Below are positions 53,301-62,114 of a DNA stretch of 64,000 bases, piece after piece (the stretch's first letter is position 1; every line of letters starts with the position of its first letter). The notes below the pieces were generated by a model, which ran no database searches, was not told the origin of the DNA, and saw only the letters and a program-made list of their open reading frames with translations. Origin of the DNA: Nitrospira sp. (GTDB lineage Bacteria > Nitrospirota > Nitrospiria > Nitrospirales > Nitrospiraceae); NCBI GenBank assembly GCA_024998625.1, contig JACOEL010000001.1:186001-250000 (forward strand), given 5' to 3'. Made by a program: the position numbers and the translations under genes.

Positions 53301-55663
53301 GTCTGTCGCACGACATGTTCAAGGAACGACGCAATCTTCGACCAGCGCGCCGCTTCATCGGCGTTCGGTTCGGGTGTCGACCAAGCCGGTTTGTTAACGA
53401 ACAGGTCTACATAAAAGGCATTCTGATCCATAGACACCTTGGCTGATGGGTGGGAAATCGGGTCTGTCGTCGGCAACCCTGTGGCGGACGGCGAGGATTG
53501 AGCCGCAGGCGCCGGAACCGTGGTCTGGGCGGCGGATGGGGAGTTTGCCTGTTCCGACAAGCCATAGTCCGGAGTCTGTCCGGAGCGAATCCACTCCAAG
53601 GTTCCCTGAAGGCGTCGTTCGGCTGTGTGATACCGTTTGATCTTGCCCTGCGCCCGCTGAGCCAGGGACTCGGCCAATGCGCGATCATGCAGAATCCGGT
53701 CGATCTGCCCGGCAAGGGCTTCAGGCGTATCCTGGGGGAAGAGCAGGATGTCTTTCTCCGGTTCGAAGAGTCCCCTGTTCTTCGGATGCCCGGGAATGTC
53801 CCAGGAGATCACCGGTCGACCGGCCGCCATGGCTTCGATGACTCGTCCGCCATAAAATTTGGCGAGGCTCGGCAGGTTCACGATAGCCGGCCACTGAGCC
53901 AGTTGCCCCATCCACTCGCTGAATTCGGCGAGGCGGATCTGTTGCAAGGATTGGGCATATTCCCGGATAGCCTCGTCGGTGACTGCATGGCCCTCTGCCA
54001 GGTATTGGGCCGCGACTTGCTGCAACTGATCGAACAACTGCTGATTGTTCGTAGGAGGCTGAGCCCCTTTCGCGTATTGCAGACGCCTGCTCAGTGACGG
54101 CTCACTCACCCAATGCTGCCGCCGCCCATACGGCGTTCCATGGAAGACAGCCTGTGGCTGGGTCGGAGCGCCGGCGGGAGTAACGATGAACCGTTCCGGA
54201 ACCATCGGCGGCCACCAGAGCACGTTGGCGAATCCACGCGCCCGGAGCTCGGCGGCATCCTGCTCGTCCGGCGCCAGCACATGGGTCAAATAGGGAAGTT
54301 GCGCTTCCAAGTGTGCGGCACGACCTTTCAACTGTGGCGCCCAGGCATAGTCGCCCGCGTCGTAGCGAAGCGACTCCATGAGGACCCCGACTCGCACCGG
54401 CGCCAATTGAGCGACCCATTCCAGCGTAGCCTGGTCGAGAGGCGTATGGATGAGCCAGAGCCATACCTGATCGAAGTGCTGACCGGCCAGGGCCTTCCTG
54501 GCATGGTAGACCCATGACGCAGGCGTGGAGCAGGCGTTCTCGGCGATTGCCGGCACGGTGACACACTCGACGCCGTTCGCCCGCAAACCTTCCTGCACAC
54601 CGAAAGCTGCGCTATAGGTCCAAGGGCGTGCGGTGGCCCAGGTTTGGAAATCCAATTGAATCAACAGGGCTCGTTGCCGAGGAGCGGCGACAGAAGCTCT
54701 GGAAACTGCCGAAGCAGTCCGGACCTGTTCGCCGCGTTCCGCTCCCCTGGGCACAGCCGCACTCGCCGGTCGGCTTCGTTGTTCCCGCCAGCGTTGAAAC
54801 TCGGGATCCACCGTGGGGTCCCGGCGAATGAGGTGAGCGGGAATACGATCCTCAGAACAACGCGCCGGTGACATGTCGAAGCGTTCCCAACCAGTGCCGC
54901 GTTTTCTCACCGCCCAGCACCCTGCCACTTGGGACACTTCACCGAAGAGTTCCCCCACGGCCAACGTGACGCCGGGATGATATTCGTGCCCCGATCGCGG
55001 ATCGCGAATGTAGTCCGACTCGATCTGAGTGCGGGCATAGGCCTGGTCGATTTCGAATGATTGACGTTCCAGATCGTCACCGCACAAGACGCCCCCATCC
55101 TTGATCAGGCCCCCGGCCGCCTGAATATCCGCCAGCACTGCCGCATAGGAGTGGTCGCCGTCGACAAAGACGAGATCGAAATAGTTCCGCGGAAGGGCCG
55201 GCAACATGGCTGTGGCGGCCCCTCTAAGCGGAAGGACCAGGCCCGCATGGCCGGCAGTGGTGATGTTATGCAGAAACAACTCGTAGATCATATCGTTGGC
55301 CAAGGCGTCGGACATCTCACGGTACACGGCCGCGTCCGGTCGCTTCTGCACATCGAAATACGGCTTCCAGGGATCCACACAGACGACACGGCCGTTGGCT
55401 CGATGATGCCGGGTCAACGCCTCGGCCCACGTAATAGCCGATCCCCCGGCCCATGATCCCACCTCAAGAATATGAAACGGACCTGCACCTTGGCGGGAGG
55501 CCTCCAGCCGCACCAGTTCCTGCATCACTACGTGGCGAAGCGGGAGTCCTTGCGATGCCCACATCACCCGACCGAAATAGGGACGCAGCTGTTCGCGGCA
55601 GAATTGGTAGTACTCAACGTCCAGCGGAGTCACTCGGTTTGCCTCACGTGCACCTTGCGACAT
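50303..55663 (-). CDS. Giant multidomain glycan-assembly protein: two methyltransferases, three glycosyltransferases, TPR-like tail
   Basis: 1786 residues in one intact frame. Domains: 1-260 class I SAM methyltransferase (HILEVGSWAGGSAITWA, DLVFVDGDHSY); 330-695 CgeB-like GT-B (PSLAKFYGGRVIEAMAAGRP); a Ser/Pro/Ala linker (705-745); 745-970 second methyltransferase (RILDVGCGRGWLTNL, CSEVIEHVPHPEKPG); 990-1200 GT2 (MVSVIVPTYNRPDRLRMAL, AYLDDDDRFLPDHL); 1250-1500 second GT2 (CSIVIPVWNNAALTRQCL, LVFLNNDTIPLKGWL); 1520-1786 TPR-like repeats. It should assemble and methylate a short glycan in one polypeptide. The TPRs may recognise the protein acceptor (flagellin). Such long fusions occur in a few flagellar loci; this exact order is new to me. 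Confidence 0.9.
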   Translation of the reverse strand: MSQGAREANRVTPLDVEYYQFCREQLRPYFGRVMWASQGLPLRHVVMQELVRLEASRQGAGPFHILEVGSWAGGSAITWAEALTRHHRANGRVVCVDPWKPYFDVQKRPDAAVYREMSDALANDMIYELFLHNITTAGHAGLVLPLRGAATAMLPALPRNYFDLVFVDGDHSYAAVLADIQAAGGLIKDGGVLCGDDLERQSFEIDQAYARTQIESDYIRDPRSGHEYHPGVTLAVGELFGEVSQVAGCWAVRKRGTGWERFDMSPARCSEDRIPAHLIRRDPTVDPEFQRWREQRSRPASAAVPRGAERGEQVRTASAVSRASVAAPRQRALLIQLDFQTWATARPWTYSAAFGVQEGLRANGVECVTVPAIAENACSTPASWVYHARKALAGQHFDQVWLWLIHTPLDQATLEWVAQLAPVRVGVLMESLRYDAGDYAWAPQLKGRAAHLEAQLPYLTHVLAPDEQDAAELRARGFANVLWWPPMVPERFIVTPAGAPTQPQAVFHGTPYGRRQHWVSEPSLSRRLQYAKGAQPPTNNQQLFDQLQQVAAQYLAEGHAVTDEAIREYAQSLQQIRLAEFSEWMGQLAQWPAIVNLPSLAKFYGGRVIEAMAAGRPVISWDIPGHPKNRGLFEPEKDILLFPQDTPEALAGQIDRILHDRALAESLAQRAQGKIKRYHTAERRLQGTLEWIRSGQTPDYGLSEQANSPSAAQTTVPAPAAQSSPSATGLPTTDPISHPSAKVSMDQNAFYVDLFVNKPAWSTPEPNADEAARWSKIASFLEHVVRQTRRETPGRTLRILDVGCGRGWLTNLATVYGTCEGIEPVAGVVEHARRMFPHIRFEAGTPETVLARPDFMPFDIVLCSEVIEHVPHPEKPGFVSQLAQLLTSEGYLILTTPRGDVWEEWRRIAPPNQPVEDWVTEQQLGQLLADGGFHHLGLERIPIEVPSLRYFPAATAHDYRTKTLMPIYQVWACRRTAATGTHPVPFTRRPMVSVIVPTYNRPDRLRMALESLNSQQYQDFEVIVVNDGTTPVESVVAEMNRAGRTTLVKHDRNRGLAGARNTGLRHATGTYVAYLDDDDRFLPDHLGTLVAFLERGTHQVAYTDAWRVTEQEAGAEATVLRRDRPYSYEFDAQRLLVHNYIPVLCLMHRRSCLDEVGLFDESLFVHEDWDLWIRLATVYPFAHIAQTTAEFTWRTDGSSMTSHDHDAFCRTTDIIYRKYFPYVAAKPTMLEAQRHHLAGLKGRAKKPSYACSIVIPVWNNAALTRQCLTALAEVTDDVTYEVILVDNGSTDGVQDFLRTLGGDVQVIRNEENLGFAKACNQGARAARGEFLVFLNNDTIPLKGWLSALVEDIRAHAEVAVVGSKLLFEDGSIQHAGVAFSRECLMPYHMYRGGRAEAACANRRRELQCVTAACMLVRRSVFEQVDGFDEGYRNGFEDVDLCLKIRKQEWKIVYQPKSVLYHLESKTPGRKIHELDNSQRLRERWGACWWVTDEDLLHFEDGYAIHTHVTDGILSYRLQVIADPETKTQRAILAEVQGAAHRRDFNAVSAFLARVDEWPADPWILRWGVLVCLGVAQPQLAIPFWRRILTFEEDAYARIGLAKQALETGVFDEADLHLTALLQQKPSHGEGWLLRGIVAMQRNAYQQAEEAFERAKLSGADSRKASLGIVMAAMGAERAEAAWSQLMTLCANEPDDEECMHWLLRCGTMLQRWEAVASRLAAFVARNPGNVAMRFALAGVLLRSGRRGDAQREFERLRALSPTFEGMDELARQLAEAEGHLVPDHAA

Positions 55664-55673
55664 ATCAGTCCCC

Positions 55674-57512
55674 TTACGGCTGTGACCGATCGTTCCGGCG
55701 AACCACGTCCGGATATTCAGGGTTCATCCACCCTTCCGCCGGCTCGATGACCATGTTGGCACGGAATTCTTCACGAGGCAGATAGGGATACATGTCCTCG
55801 ATCGGTGTCTTCCACCCGAAGATCCTGGGCTCGTAGGTGTGGAATTCGTGCATGTCCACATCACAGACCACGGGGCCGTCGAACCGGAGCACCTCGTCGA
55901 TCTTGGCGTCCATCTCGGCATGGTTGCGAATGGCCACGGTCTTGATCCCGTAGGCCTGCACGATCTTGAGAAAGTCCGGCGGGTTGTACCCTTTCGGGCC
56001 ACAGGCCTCGGCGCGGCCTTGAAAGTTCGTTTCCTGGTAGGCCTTGGTGATGCCGTAAATGTGGTTGTTGAGGATGAACGTCTTCACCTTCACGCCGTAG
56101 TTGATGAACGTCTGCAGTTCCTGGGGATTCATGTTGAAGCCCCCGTCCCCGATCGTGCAGACCACTTGACGGCTTGGCGCGGCAAACCAGGCGCCCATCG
56201 CTCCGGCAAAGGAGAATCCCATGGGAGAGTTGCCGTTGTTCGTGAGATTCCGCTGCCCGTATTTGGTTTCAAAGGCATGGTTGCTGACGACGATATTGCC
56301 TCCGCAGTCTCCGACCAGAATATCCGTGGTGCCCATCTTTTCAGAAAGGCGGCGCATGAACGCATAGGGGTGTACCCGCTCACGCTGGTCGAAGAACTCG
56401 GGCCGGACCGGGTCGTACTGGCGTTTCCACTCCATCACCCGTTCTGTCCACCCCGAATAATCCGGCAGCGGTTTGCTGCGACGATCCAGGGCGATCAACA
56501 GGCGCTGAGTGAACACTTTCGCATCGCAGAGAATGTTCACATCGAACGGCACTTGCTGAAACTTCCGCTGCACCATCGCCAGATCGATTTCCACCAAGAA
56601 CTTCTTGGCCTGGCGCGCAAAGCTTTGGACATTGCCGCCGGTAATGCGGCCGGAGATACGGCTGCCGATCGACAGCAGCAAGTCACTGTTTTGAATTCCG
56701 AAGTTCCGGCCGGCTCCCCCGTACGTTCCGACCCGTCCGCCGTAGTTTTCATAGTCCGAGCTGATCACGTCCAAGGCATTCCAGGTCGGAAAGCAGGGTA
56801 CGTTCAACCGCCGACCCAATGCGCGCACGTCATCCTGGGCATTCGCGAGACGCACGCCGCCGCCGACGAGAATGACCGGTCGTTCAGCATGTTGGAGCTC
56901 CGCGATGAAACGGGAGATCTGCTCATCCACCACGGTAAGGTCGAAGTTTGTGGCGGCGGGAGGCTCAAACCCGATGAGCTGCTTGGCATCGATCATCGTC
57001 TTTTGGACATCAAGGGGAATATCCAGCAGCACCGGTCCCGGCCGTCCTTCCTGGCAAAGCCACAGCGCCTTTTCCAATTCATACCGCACGTCTTCGGGCT
57101 TGACGACCATCTTGGCGTATTTCGTGACCGGCGCCGCCATGGCCACGATGTCGGTCTCCTGGAATCCGATCTGGCGAATGGCAGGATCGGGCCGGAGGAA
57201 TCGGGAATTGATCTGGCCGGTCAGAAAGACGCAGGGCACGGAGTCATAAAAGCAGTTGCCCATCGCCGTGAGAAGATTCATCCCACCCGGTCCGCTCGTG
57301 GCGATGGCCACCCCGGGCACGCCCTTCACCTTGGCATAGGCCTCGGCTGCAAACCCGCCGGCCTGCTCATGCATGACGGCGACGTATTCCGTGGCGGCGG
57401 TGCGGGTGAACGCATCGATGAGGTCGCCGTTCGCCGCGCCGTAGACCACGAACATCTTGTCGATTCCCCGTTCCGCCAATGTATGGATGATGAAATCCGC
57501 AACCTTGATCAT
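55674..57512 (-). CDS. Thiamine-diphosphate enzyme, acetolactate synthase-like
   Basis: 612 residues. N-terminal Pyr domain with the catalytic Glu in AVMHEQAGGFAAEAYAKVKG. Central domain (RPVILVGGGVRLANAQDDVR). C-terminal PP domain with the ThDP motif CTIGDGGFNMNPQ...ILNNHIYG. It uses pyruvate or another 2-keto acid to make a C2 carbanion. The neighbours make sugar nucleotides, not Val/Ile, and there is no small subunit gene, so a sugar C-C bond reaction is likely. YerE-type enzymes that add acetyl to 4-keto-deoxy sugars are a known precedent. Start ATG 57512 has AAGGA seven bases upstream. Confidence 0.88.
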   Translation of the reverse strand: MIKVADFIIHTLAERGIDKMFVVYGAANGDLIDAFTRTAATEYVAVMHEQAGGFAAEAYAKVKGVPGVAIATSGPGGMNLLTAMGNCFYDSVPCVFLTGQINSRFLRPDPAIRQIGFQETDIVAMAAPVTKYAKMVVKPEDVRYELEKALWLCQEGRPGPVLLDIPLDVQKTMIDAKQLIGFEPPAATNFDLTVVDEQISRFIAELQHAERPVILVGGGVRLANAQDDVRALGRRLNVPCFPTWNALDVISSDYENYGGRVGTYGGAGRNFGIQNSDLLLSIGSRISGRITGGNVQSFARQAKKFLVEIDLAMVQRKFQQVPFDVNILCDAKVFTQRLLIALDRRSKPLPDYSGWTERVMEWKRQYDPVRPEFFDQRERVHPYAFMRRLSEKMGTTDILVGDCGGNIVVSNHAFETKYGQRNLTNNGNSPMGFSFAGAMGAWFAAPSRQVVCTIGDGGFNMNPQELQTFINYGVKVKTFILNNHIYGITKAYQETNFQGRAEACGPKGYNPPDFLKIVQAYGIKTVAIRNHAEMDAKIDEVLRFDGPVVCDVDMHEFHTYEPRIFGWKTPIEDMYPYLPREEFRANMVIEPAEGWMNPEYPDVVRRNDRSQP

Positions 57513-57537
57513 GACCGTTCCTTTCCCCTCTCTCCCG

Positions 57538-59046
57538 CTAGGCAGCTGCATTCGTGGCCTCATCCTGATACCGGCGCCGGACCTGGCGCCGGCACATGTC
57601 CGCCACGTGTGTCGCGACGTGCGGACCGAACGTGCGGTGCAACATGTTCAGATACTGTGGATGCGTGAAATACTCGATAAAAGCCCGATCCCGGAATGCC
57701 AGGACCTGCGTCGCCGTGAGATGATCGGTCGGCAAGGGACGGCAGCCGTAGGCATGCTGCGCGTACCCGATCCATCCGGGGCCTCCCTGGTCATCGGGCA
57801 GAGCCCACTGTTTCTGCTTCGCCAGCGTGTACAGCGGTGAACCGGGGTACGCCATCGCACAGTAAAAGTTGGCCCACTCCGTATTGAGCGTGAGGGCCAG
57901 GTCCAACGTGGCGCGCATGCTTTCCATCGTGTCGTCGGGCAGGCCGAAGATATAGTTGGCCGCCACATGAATGCCGTAGGAGCGGATCTTGTCGACCGTC
58001 GCCACAATGTCCCGTTCGCCGAAGCGGCCTTTTTCGACACCGTCGCGGACATGCTGGCTTCCAGATTCGATCCCGAGCCCCAGCCAGGTGAATCCAGCCC
58101 GCGCGAGTTTCGCCAGTACTTCATCCTGGACCGTGTCCACGCGAGCATAGGCCCAGATATTGAGCCGGTACCCTCGCTCGATGATGCGATCGCAGATGCC
58201 GATGACATGCCGCCGGTTCAGCACAAACATTTCATCGGGGATCTTGATATTACTGACGCCATAGTCCTGGACCAGCCGGTCGATCTGCGCAATGACGTTG
58301 TCCGGGCTCCAGGCTCGCAACATAGGAGTTCCAAAAGGCGAATTGATGCAGCAGAAGGAGCAGGTAAACGGGCAACCCAAACTGGTCTGCAGCGACGCGT
58401 ACGGAGCCCGCGCCTCAAGATTGCCGAAGCAATGCCAGTTGTGGGCGCGATACCGGGTCATATCGAGGAGATCCCAGGCCTGCCCCGGCAACTCGCGATC
58501 CAGATTCGTCAGCAGTTGGGCCGGAGCATTCCCGACCGGCACCCCCTGCTCCAGGTGCCAGAGGCCGGGAACCTCGCGGAGCGAATGTTGAGGCGCGCGT
58601 AGGGCGATCACCAGACCGAGAATCGTGGAGGGGCCTTCTCCCTGGCAGACATAGGTATACGGCTCTTCCAACAGGGTCCGTTTCGGCAGTGCCGAGGGGT
58701 GCGTTCCCATGACGAGCGTGGGAATATCGGCCAGTGTATTGAGGATTTCGCACACCTTCCGGCCGGCGGGCATACATTGCGTGGAGGCGGAGGGTTGTTG
58801 CCCATAGATCACGAAGACTGCCAGTCGCGGCGCGATGACGGCGATCCGCTCCGCCGTCTGCTGGTGGTTCAACCCCTCTGCCTCGGCATCCAGAATGGCA
58901 ACGGAGCAGCTGTGTTGGCGCAAGAACGTCGCGATCAAACCCGACCAGACCGGTGGTTCAATGGCGGCCAGGTCCCGGCTCAGGTCTTGATAGACCTGCA
59001 CCCGGCTGGGCGGGGTGACCAGCAACACGTCAAGCGGCTTGGACAC
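57538..59046 (-). CDS. Radical SAM protein, B12-binding-type architecture
   Basis: 502 residues from GTG 59046, preceded by GGGAGGT four bases upstream; the frame extends further but without such a site. The N-terminal region (PLDVLLVTPPSRVQVYQDLS...PPVWSGLIATFLR) has the usual B12-binding fold pattern, though the cobalamin DxHxxG motif is not evident. The radical SAM motif is CPFTCSFC. The C-terminal region resembles the Elp3/MiaB-type radical SAM barrel. In sugar loci such enzymes perform C-methylation or related radical chemistry on nucleotide sugars. The exact step is unknown. Confidence 0.83.
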   Translation of the reverse strand: MSKPLDVLLVTPPSRVQVYQDLSRDLAAIEPPVWSGLIATFLRQHSCSVAILDAEAEGLNHQQTAERIAVIAPRLAVFVIYGQQPSASTQCMPAGRKVCEILNTLADIPTLVMGTHPSALPKRTLLEEPYTYVCQGEGPSTILGLVIALRAPQHSLREVPGLWHLEQGVPVGNAPAQLLTNLDRELPGQAWDLLDMTRYRAHNWHCFGNLEARAPYASLQTSLGCPFTCSFCCINSPFGTPMLRAWSPDNVIAQIDRLVQDYGVSNIKIPDEMFVLNRRHVIGICDRIIERGYRLNIWAYARVDTVQDEVLAKLARAGFTWLGLGIESGSQHVRDGVEKGRFGERDIVATVDKIRSYGIHVAANYIFGLPDDTMESMRATLDLALTLNTEWANFYCAMAYPGSPLYTLAKQKQWALPDDQGGPGWIGYAQHAYGCRPLPTDHLTATQVLAFRDRAFIEYFTHPQYLNMLHRTFGPHVATHVADMCRRQVRRRYQDEATNAAA

Positions 59047-60250
59047 GGCAACCTCCCAGTTGTTGCGCAAAGGCGATCGTGCGAGACAGACCTTCGTCCA
59101 CATCCTCTTCCTGCCCGCACACGGCAATGCGAATGAACGACGCGTAGGCGTCGCCGAAACTGCGTCCCGGGGTGACCGCCGTCTGGTGATCGTCCAGCAA
59201 TCGCCGGCAAAAGGTCATGTCATCGAGTCCGGTGCGCGCGATATCGACAAACAGATAGAACCCGGACTCCGGCTTGTGGCAATGCAGGATCCCGGAGCGA
59301 TTGATGCGGGTGTGGCAGGATTCGGTCAGGCGGGAGCCCCGTGATCGAACCTCGCTCGCATACGTATCGAGCACCTTCATCCCGGCGAGGCAACCAAGTT
59401 GAGTAAATAGGGGAAGACAGGAATAGAGAGTCGAATTCGAGAGCGCGAGTTTCGCCGCCACCGCCTCATGGGCGAAGGCATAGCCGGTTCGAAACCCCGG
59501 GATCGAGCACACCTTTGAAAAGGACGACATCGCCACGACATACCTGGCTTGCGCCGAGGCGAGGGTCACGAACGAACCATCGAACGTCAGATCGGCATAG
59601 GTCTCATCGCTCAACAGCCAGATCCCCGCCTCTTCACAGCGCTCCGCAAGCGCACGCAGGATCATTGAATCGTACAGGGCCCCTGTGGGGTTGTTGGCAT
59701 TGTTGACGACAATCGCCCTCGGTTCGGCAGCCAGTGCCTCATCGACGGCTTGTCGGGTCAGGTGAAATCCGTCTCGTTCAGAAAGCGCCACCGCCCTGAC
59801 CTGAAGGCCCTGATGCGCCGCAGCGGCCCAGTAGGAGGGAAACGCCGGCGCGAACAGCACCAGGCGGTCGCCGGGATTGCAGGTGATGTCCAGAAACTGG
59901 TGAATCAGGAGATTCGCCGGGCTGATCACGACATGGGAGTCCGTCAACGCCTCGCCCGTCAACGAGGTATATCGAGCAGCCAAGGCGGCGCGTAACTCCT
60001 TCACACCGGCCATCGGCGCGTACCCCAGTTGTTTCTCGCTGATCGCCTGGACGGTGCCGTCGACGATCTCACCCGGCGGAGCCATGCGGGGATTGCCGAG
60101 TTCTAGATGATAGATGCGGTGCCCCTGCCGCTCCAGCGTTTGAGCCCGATCCATGACCCGGAACATCTCTTGTCCGATCAGCCGCTCACCCCGCGCTGAA
60201 AATGTCAATCGGCTCGGTGTCTGTGAAGCCGGGACTGTCTGATGAGCCAT
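59030..60250 (-). CDS. PLP-dependent class I/II aminotransferase
   Basis: 406 residues, fold type I. Features: VVNNANNPTGALYDS (about 190-204), SDETYADLTFDGS with the ring-stacking Tyr and Asp, and the PLP Lys in SSFSKVCSIPGFRTGY (intact). The C-terminal segment is SGFYLFVDIARTG. It starts at ATG 60250, overlapping the upstream stop by one base (TAATG), and its stop overlaps the radical SAM gene by 17. Such enzymes usually act on amino or keto acids, not on sugars. It may make the keto acid used by the ThDP enzyme or a donor for the DegT-type enzyme. Confidence 0.87.
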   Translation of the reverse strand: MAHQTVPASQTPSRLTFSARGERLIGQEMFRVMDRAQTLERQGHRIYHLELGNPRMAPPGEIVDGTVQAISEKQLGYAPMAGVKELRAALAARYTSLTGEALTDSHVVISPANLLIHQFLDITCNPGDRLVLFAPAFPSYWAAAAHQGLQVRAVALSERDGFHLTRQAVDEALAAEPRAIVVNNANNPTGALYDSMILRALAERCEEAGIWLLSDETYADLTFDGSFVTLASAQARYVVAMSSFSKVCSIPGFRTGYAFAHEAVAAKLALSNSTLYSCLPLFTQLGCLAGMKVLDTYASEVRSRGSRLTESCHTRINRSGILHCHKPESGFYLFVDIARTGLDDMTFCRRLLDDHQTAVTPGRSFGDAYASFIRIAVCGQEEDVDEGLSRTIAFAQQLGGCRVQAA

Positions 60251-61017
60251 TACAGCAGCGATCCTTGTTCCTGATGCATGGACCTGACCGGAAAATGGAC
60301 CGACGGATCTTTCCAGACTTCGCGAAAATGCGCGAGGCGCTCGGGGGTGCCGATGTCATACAGGGGGCTGGCTGTGACGAATCCATAACAGGGTTCAGTG
60401 ACCAGCTGCGGAAGTAACTCGCGCTCCAGGGACCAGGAATGACTCTTCGGAAACAGCGCCTCAACGGTACGATCGAACAGATAGATGCCGGCGTTGTGAT
60501 AGCCCGTCATTCTGCGGCGCGGCTTCTCCACCATGGACAGGAGGCGGTCGTCCTCCCCTAACCTGACGGCTCCGGTATCTTCCCGTGTGTCGGCTGGCGT
60601 GACCGCGATTGTCGCGCGAGCGCGTTTACGGGTATGGAACCGCAGGAGTCGCTCCGGATCGAGCTCACAGAGCGAGTCTCCGTTCAGCACTAAAAAGGGA
60701 TTGCTGCGAACGAGCGTCATGGCTTGCGCGACTGCTCCGCCCGTTCCCAGCGGAGCGGGGTCGCGGACGAACAGGGTTTCATACCCGCCGCGATGGCGCC
60801 CAAACCAGTCCTCGATCATGTCGCCCTTATATCCGGTGCTGAAAATGAATCGACGGGCGCCGTGCCGCAGGAAATGTTCGACGAGGCATGCCACAAACGG
60901 GCGGCCATGAATCTCCGCCATCGATTTCGGGCGATCCGCCACGACCGATTGCAGGCGTGTACCGAGTCCCCCGCATAGAACAATCACATCGCAGTCCGCG
61001 AACCGGCCCATCGTCAC
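60250..61017 (-). CDS. Sugar-1-phosphate nucleotidyltransferase (HddC-like)
   Basis: 255 residues. Nucleotide-binding loop VIVLCGGLGTRLQSVVADRP with PKSM following, STGYKGDMIEDWFG, LVLNGDSLCELDPERL (catalytic Asp) and GRPFVACL. It closely resembles HddC/RfbM-type D-glycero-alpha-D-manno-heptose-1-phosphate guanylyltransferases in length and in the PKSMAEIHGRPF segment. It would activate a sugar-1-phosphate with GTP, CTP or UTP. GTG 61017 overlaps the kinase stop (GTGA); ATG 61011 is an alternative. Confidence 0.85.
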   Translation of the reverse strand: MTMGRFADCDVIVLCGGLGTRLQSVVADRPKSMAEIHGRPFVACLVEHFLRHGARRFIFSTGYKGDMIEDWFGRHRGGYETLFVRDPAPLGTGGAVAQAMTLVRSNPFLVLNGDSLCELDPERLLRFHTRKRARATIAVTPADTREDTGAVRLGEDDRLLSMVEKPRRRMTGYHNAGIYLFDRTVEALFPKSHSWSLERELLPQLVTEPCYGFVTASPLYDIGTPERLAHFREVWKDPSVHFPVRSMHQEQGSLL

Positions 61018-62084
61018 GCCGCCTTTCCGAGTAACGCGGCCTTCAATTGGGAGGCCGTATCAGCCGAGTGATGCGCCCACACGTCGTCGAGCAGGAGATG
61101 ATCTTCCTGATAAAACACGATCTGTGTCCCCAAGCCTTCAAACTTAAACGGAACCTGCAACAATCCGGGCAGCGCCCGGCGAATCCGCTCATGGTCCTCG
61201 GGCTTGGCAAACAGGAGCATGAACCCCCCGCCTCCGGCGCCCAGCAACTTTCCGCCCAACGCACCGGCCGCCCTGGCCGCCGCGTAGATCTCGTCGATGG
61301 CCGGAGTGGTAACGCGCGACGTCAACCGGCGTTTGAGCATCCAGCCTTCGTGCAGCAAGGATCCGAACGCAGCCAGATCGCCGCCGCCGGTGAGAATGGT
61401 AATCCCCTCCTCCACCATCTCCAGCATGGCCAACAGTTCCGCTGTGCGTTGGCGCGTGCGATCGATCTGCTCGCGCGCCACTTCCGATGCGATCCGCGAA
61501 AACCCGGTGAAGTACAGTTGCAAGTGGCTCTGAAAGGCGGCAAGCCGGTCGGGCCGCATGATGATCGGGGTATGCCCGATCTCTCCGTTCTGAAAGAACG
61601 TCGCCTTACACAGGCCACCATGCGCCGCCAACACCTGGTCCTGGCAACCGACCGCTTCTCCAAGCACGTTTTGCTCGACATGGATGGCCGCTTGGGCCAA
61701 CTGGTCCTTGCTGGGCATGATGTGCTGAAGGGCATACAGCGTATGGAGCAGGCCGACCGTGAACGAAGAGCTCGATCCCAACCCCGTGCGGGCCGGCAGG
61801 TCTCCGTCGTGGTGGATCTCCAGGCCGTCGTTGATGTTGAGATACTTCAGGACGCCGCGGACTGCGGGATGTTCGATCTCTTCATGGTTCTTCACCAGTT
61901 CAACCCGAGAATAGACAATGCGCGATCGGTGTTCGAAAAACGGCGGTAGGCGGCGGCAGCTAATGTAGCAATACTTATCGATGGTTGTGGCGAGGACGGC
62001 GCCGCCATGTTCACGAAACCACACGGGATAGTCGGTGCCGCCGCCGAAGAAGGACATCCGGAACGGTGTTCGACTGATAATCAT
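61014..62084 (-). CDS. GHMP sugar kinase, HddA-like (D-glycero-D-manno-heptose-7-phosphate kinase)
   Basis: 356 residues. Start MIISRTPFRMSFFGGGTDYP is the HddA/GHMP signature. Motif 2 is RTGLGSSSSFTVGLLH (about residues 99-114). Motif 3 is KLLGAGGGGFMLLFA near the C-terminus. It phosphorylates the C1 of a sugar-7-phosphate or sugar. With the HddC-like gene downstream it implies NDP-heptose, most likely GDP-D-glycero-D-manno-heptose, as precursor. GmhA and GmhB, needed for the full route, are not in the window. Confidence 0.87.
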   Translation of the reverse strand: MIISRTPFRMSFFGGGTDYPVWFREHGGAVLATTIDKYCYISCRRLPPFFEHRSRIVYSRVELVKNHEEIEHPAVRGVLKYLNINDGLEIHHDGDLPARTGLGSSSSFTVGLLHTLYALQHIMPSKDQLAQAAIHVEQNVLGEAVGCQDQVLAAHGGLCKATFFQNGEIGHTPIIMRPDRLAAFQSHLQLYFTGFSRIASEVAREQIDRTRQRTAELLAMLEMVEEGITILTGGGDLAAFGSLLHEGWMLKRRLTSRVTTPAIDEIYAAARAAGALGGKLLGAGGGGFMLLFAKPEDHERIRRALPGLLQVPFKFEGLGTQIVFYQEDHLLLDDVWAHHSADTASQLKAALLGKAA

Positions 62085-62114
62085 CGATGCCCTCCCCGCC
62101 TACCCGATCTCGAA

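Noticed and set aside
55839-57668. A very long open frame on the plus strand opposite the ThDP-enzyme gene.
   Set aside because: It mirrors a GC-rich coding sequence, shows no domain and has no ribosome-binding site. It is a shadow of the real gene on the minus strand. Similar long plus-strand frames at 18009-19337, 21732-23105 and 46080-47045 were rejected for the same reason.
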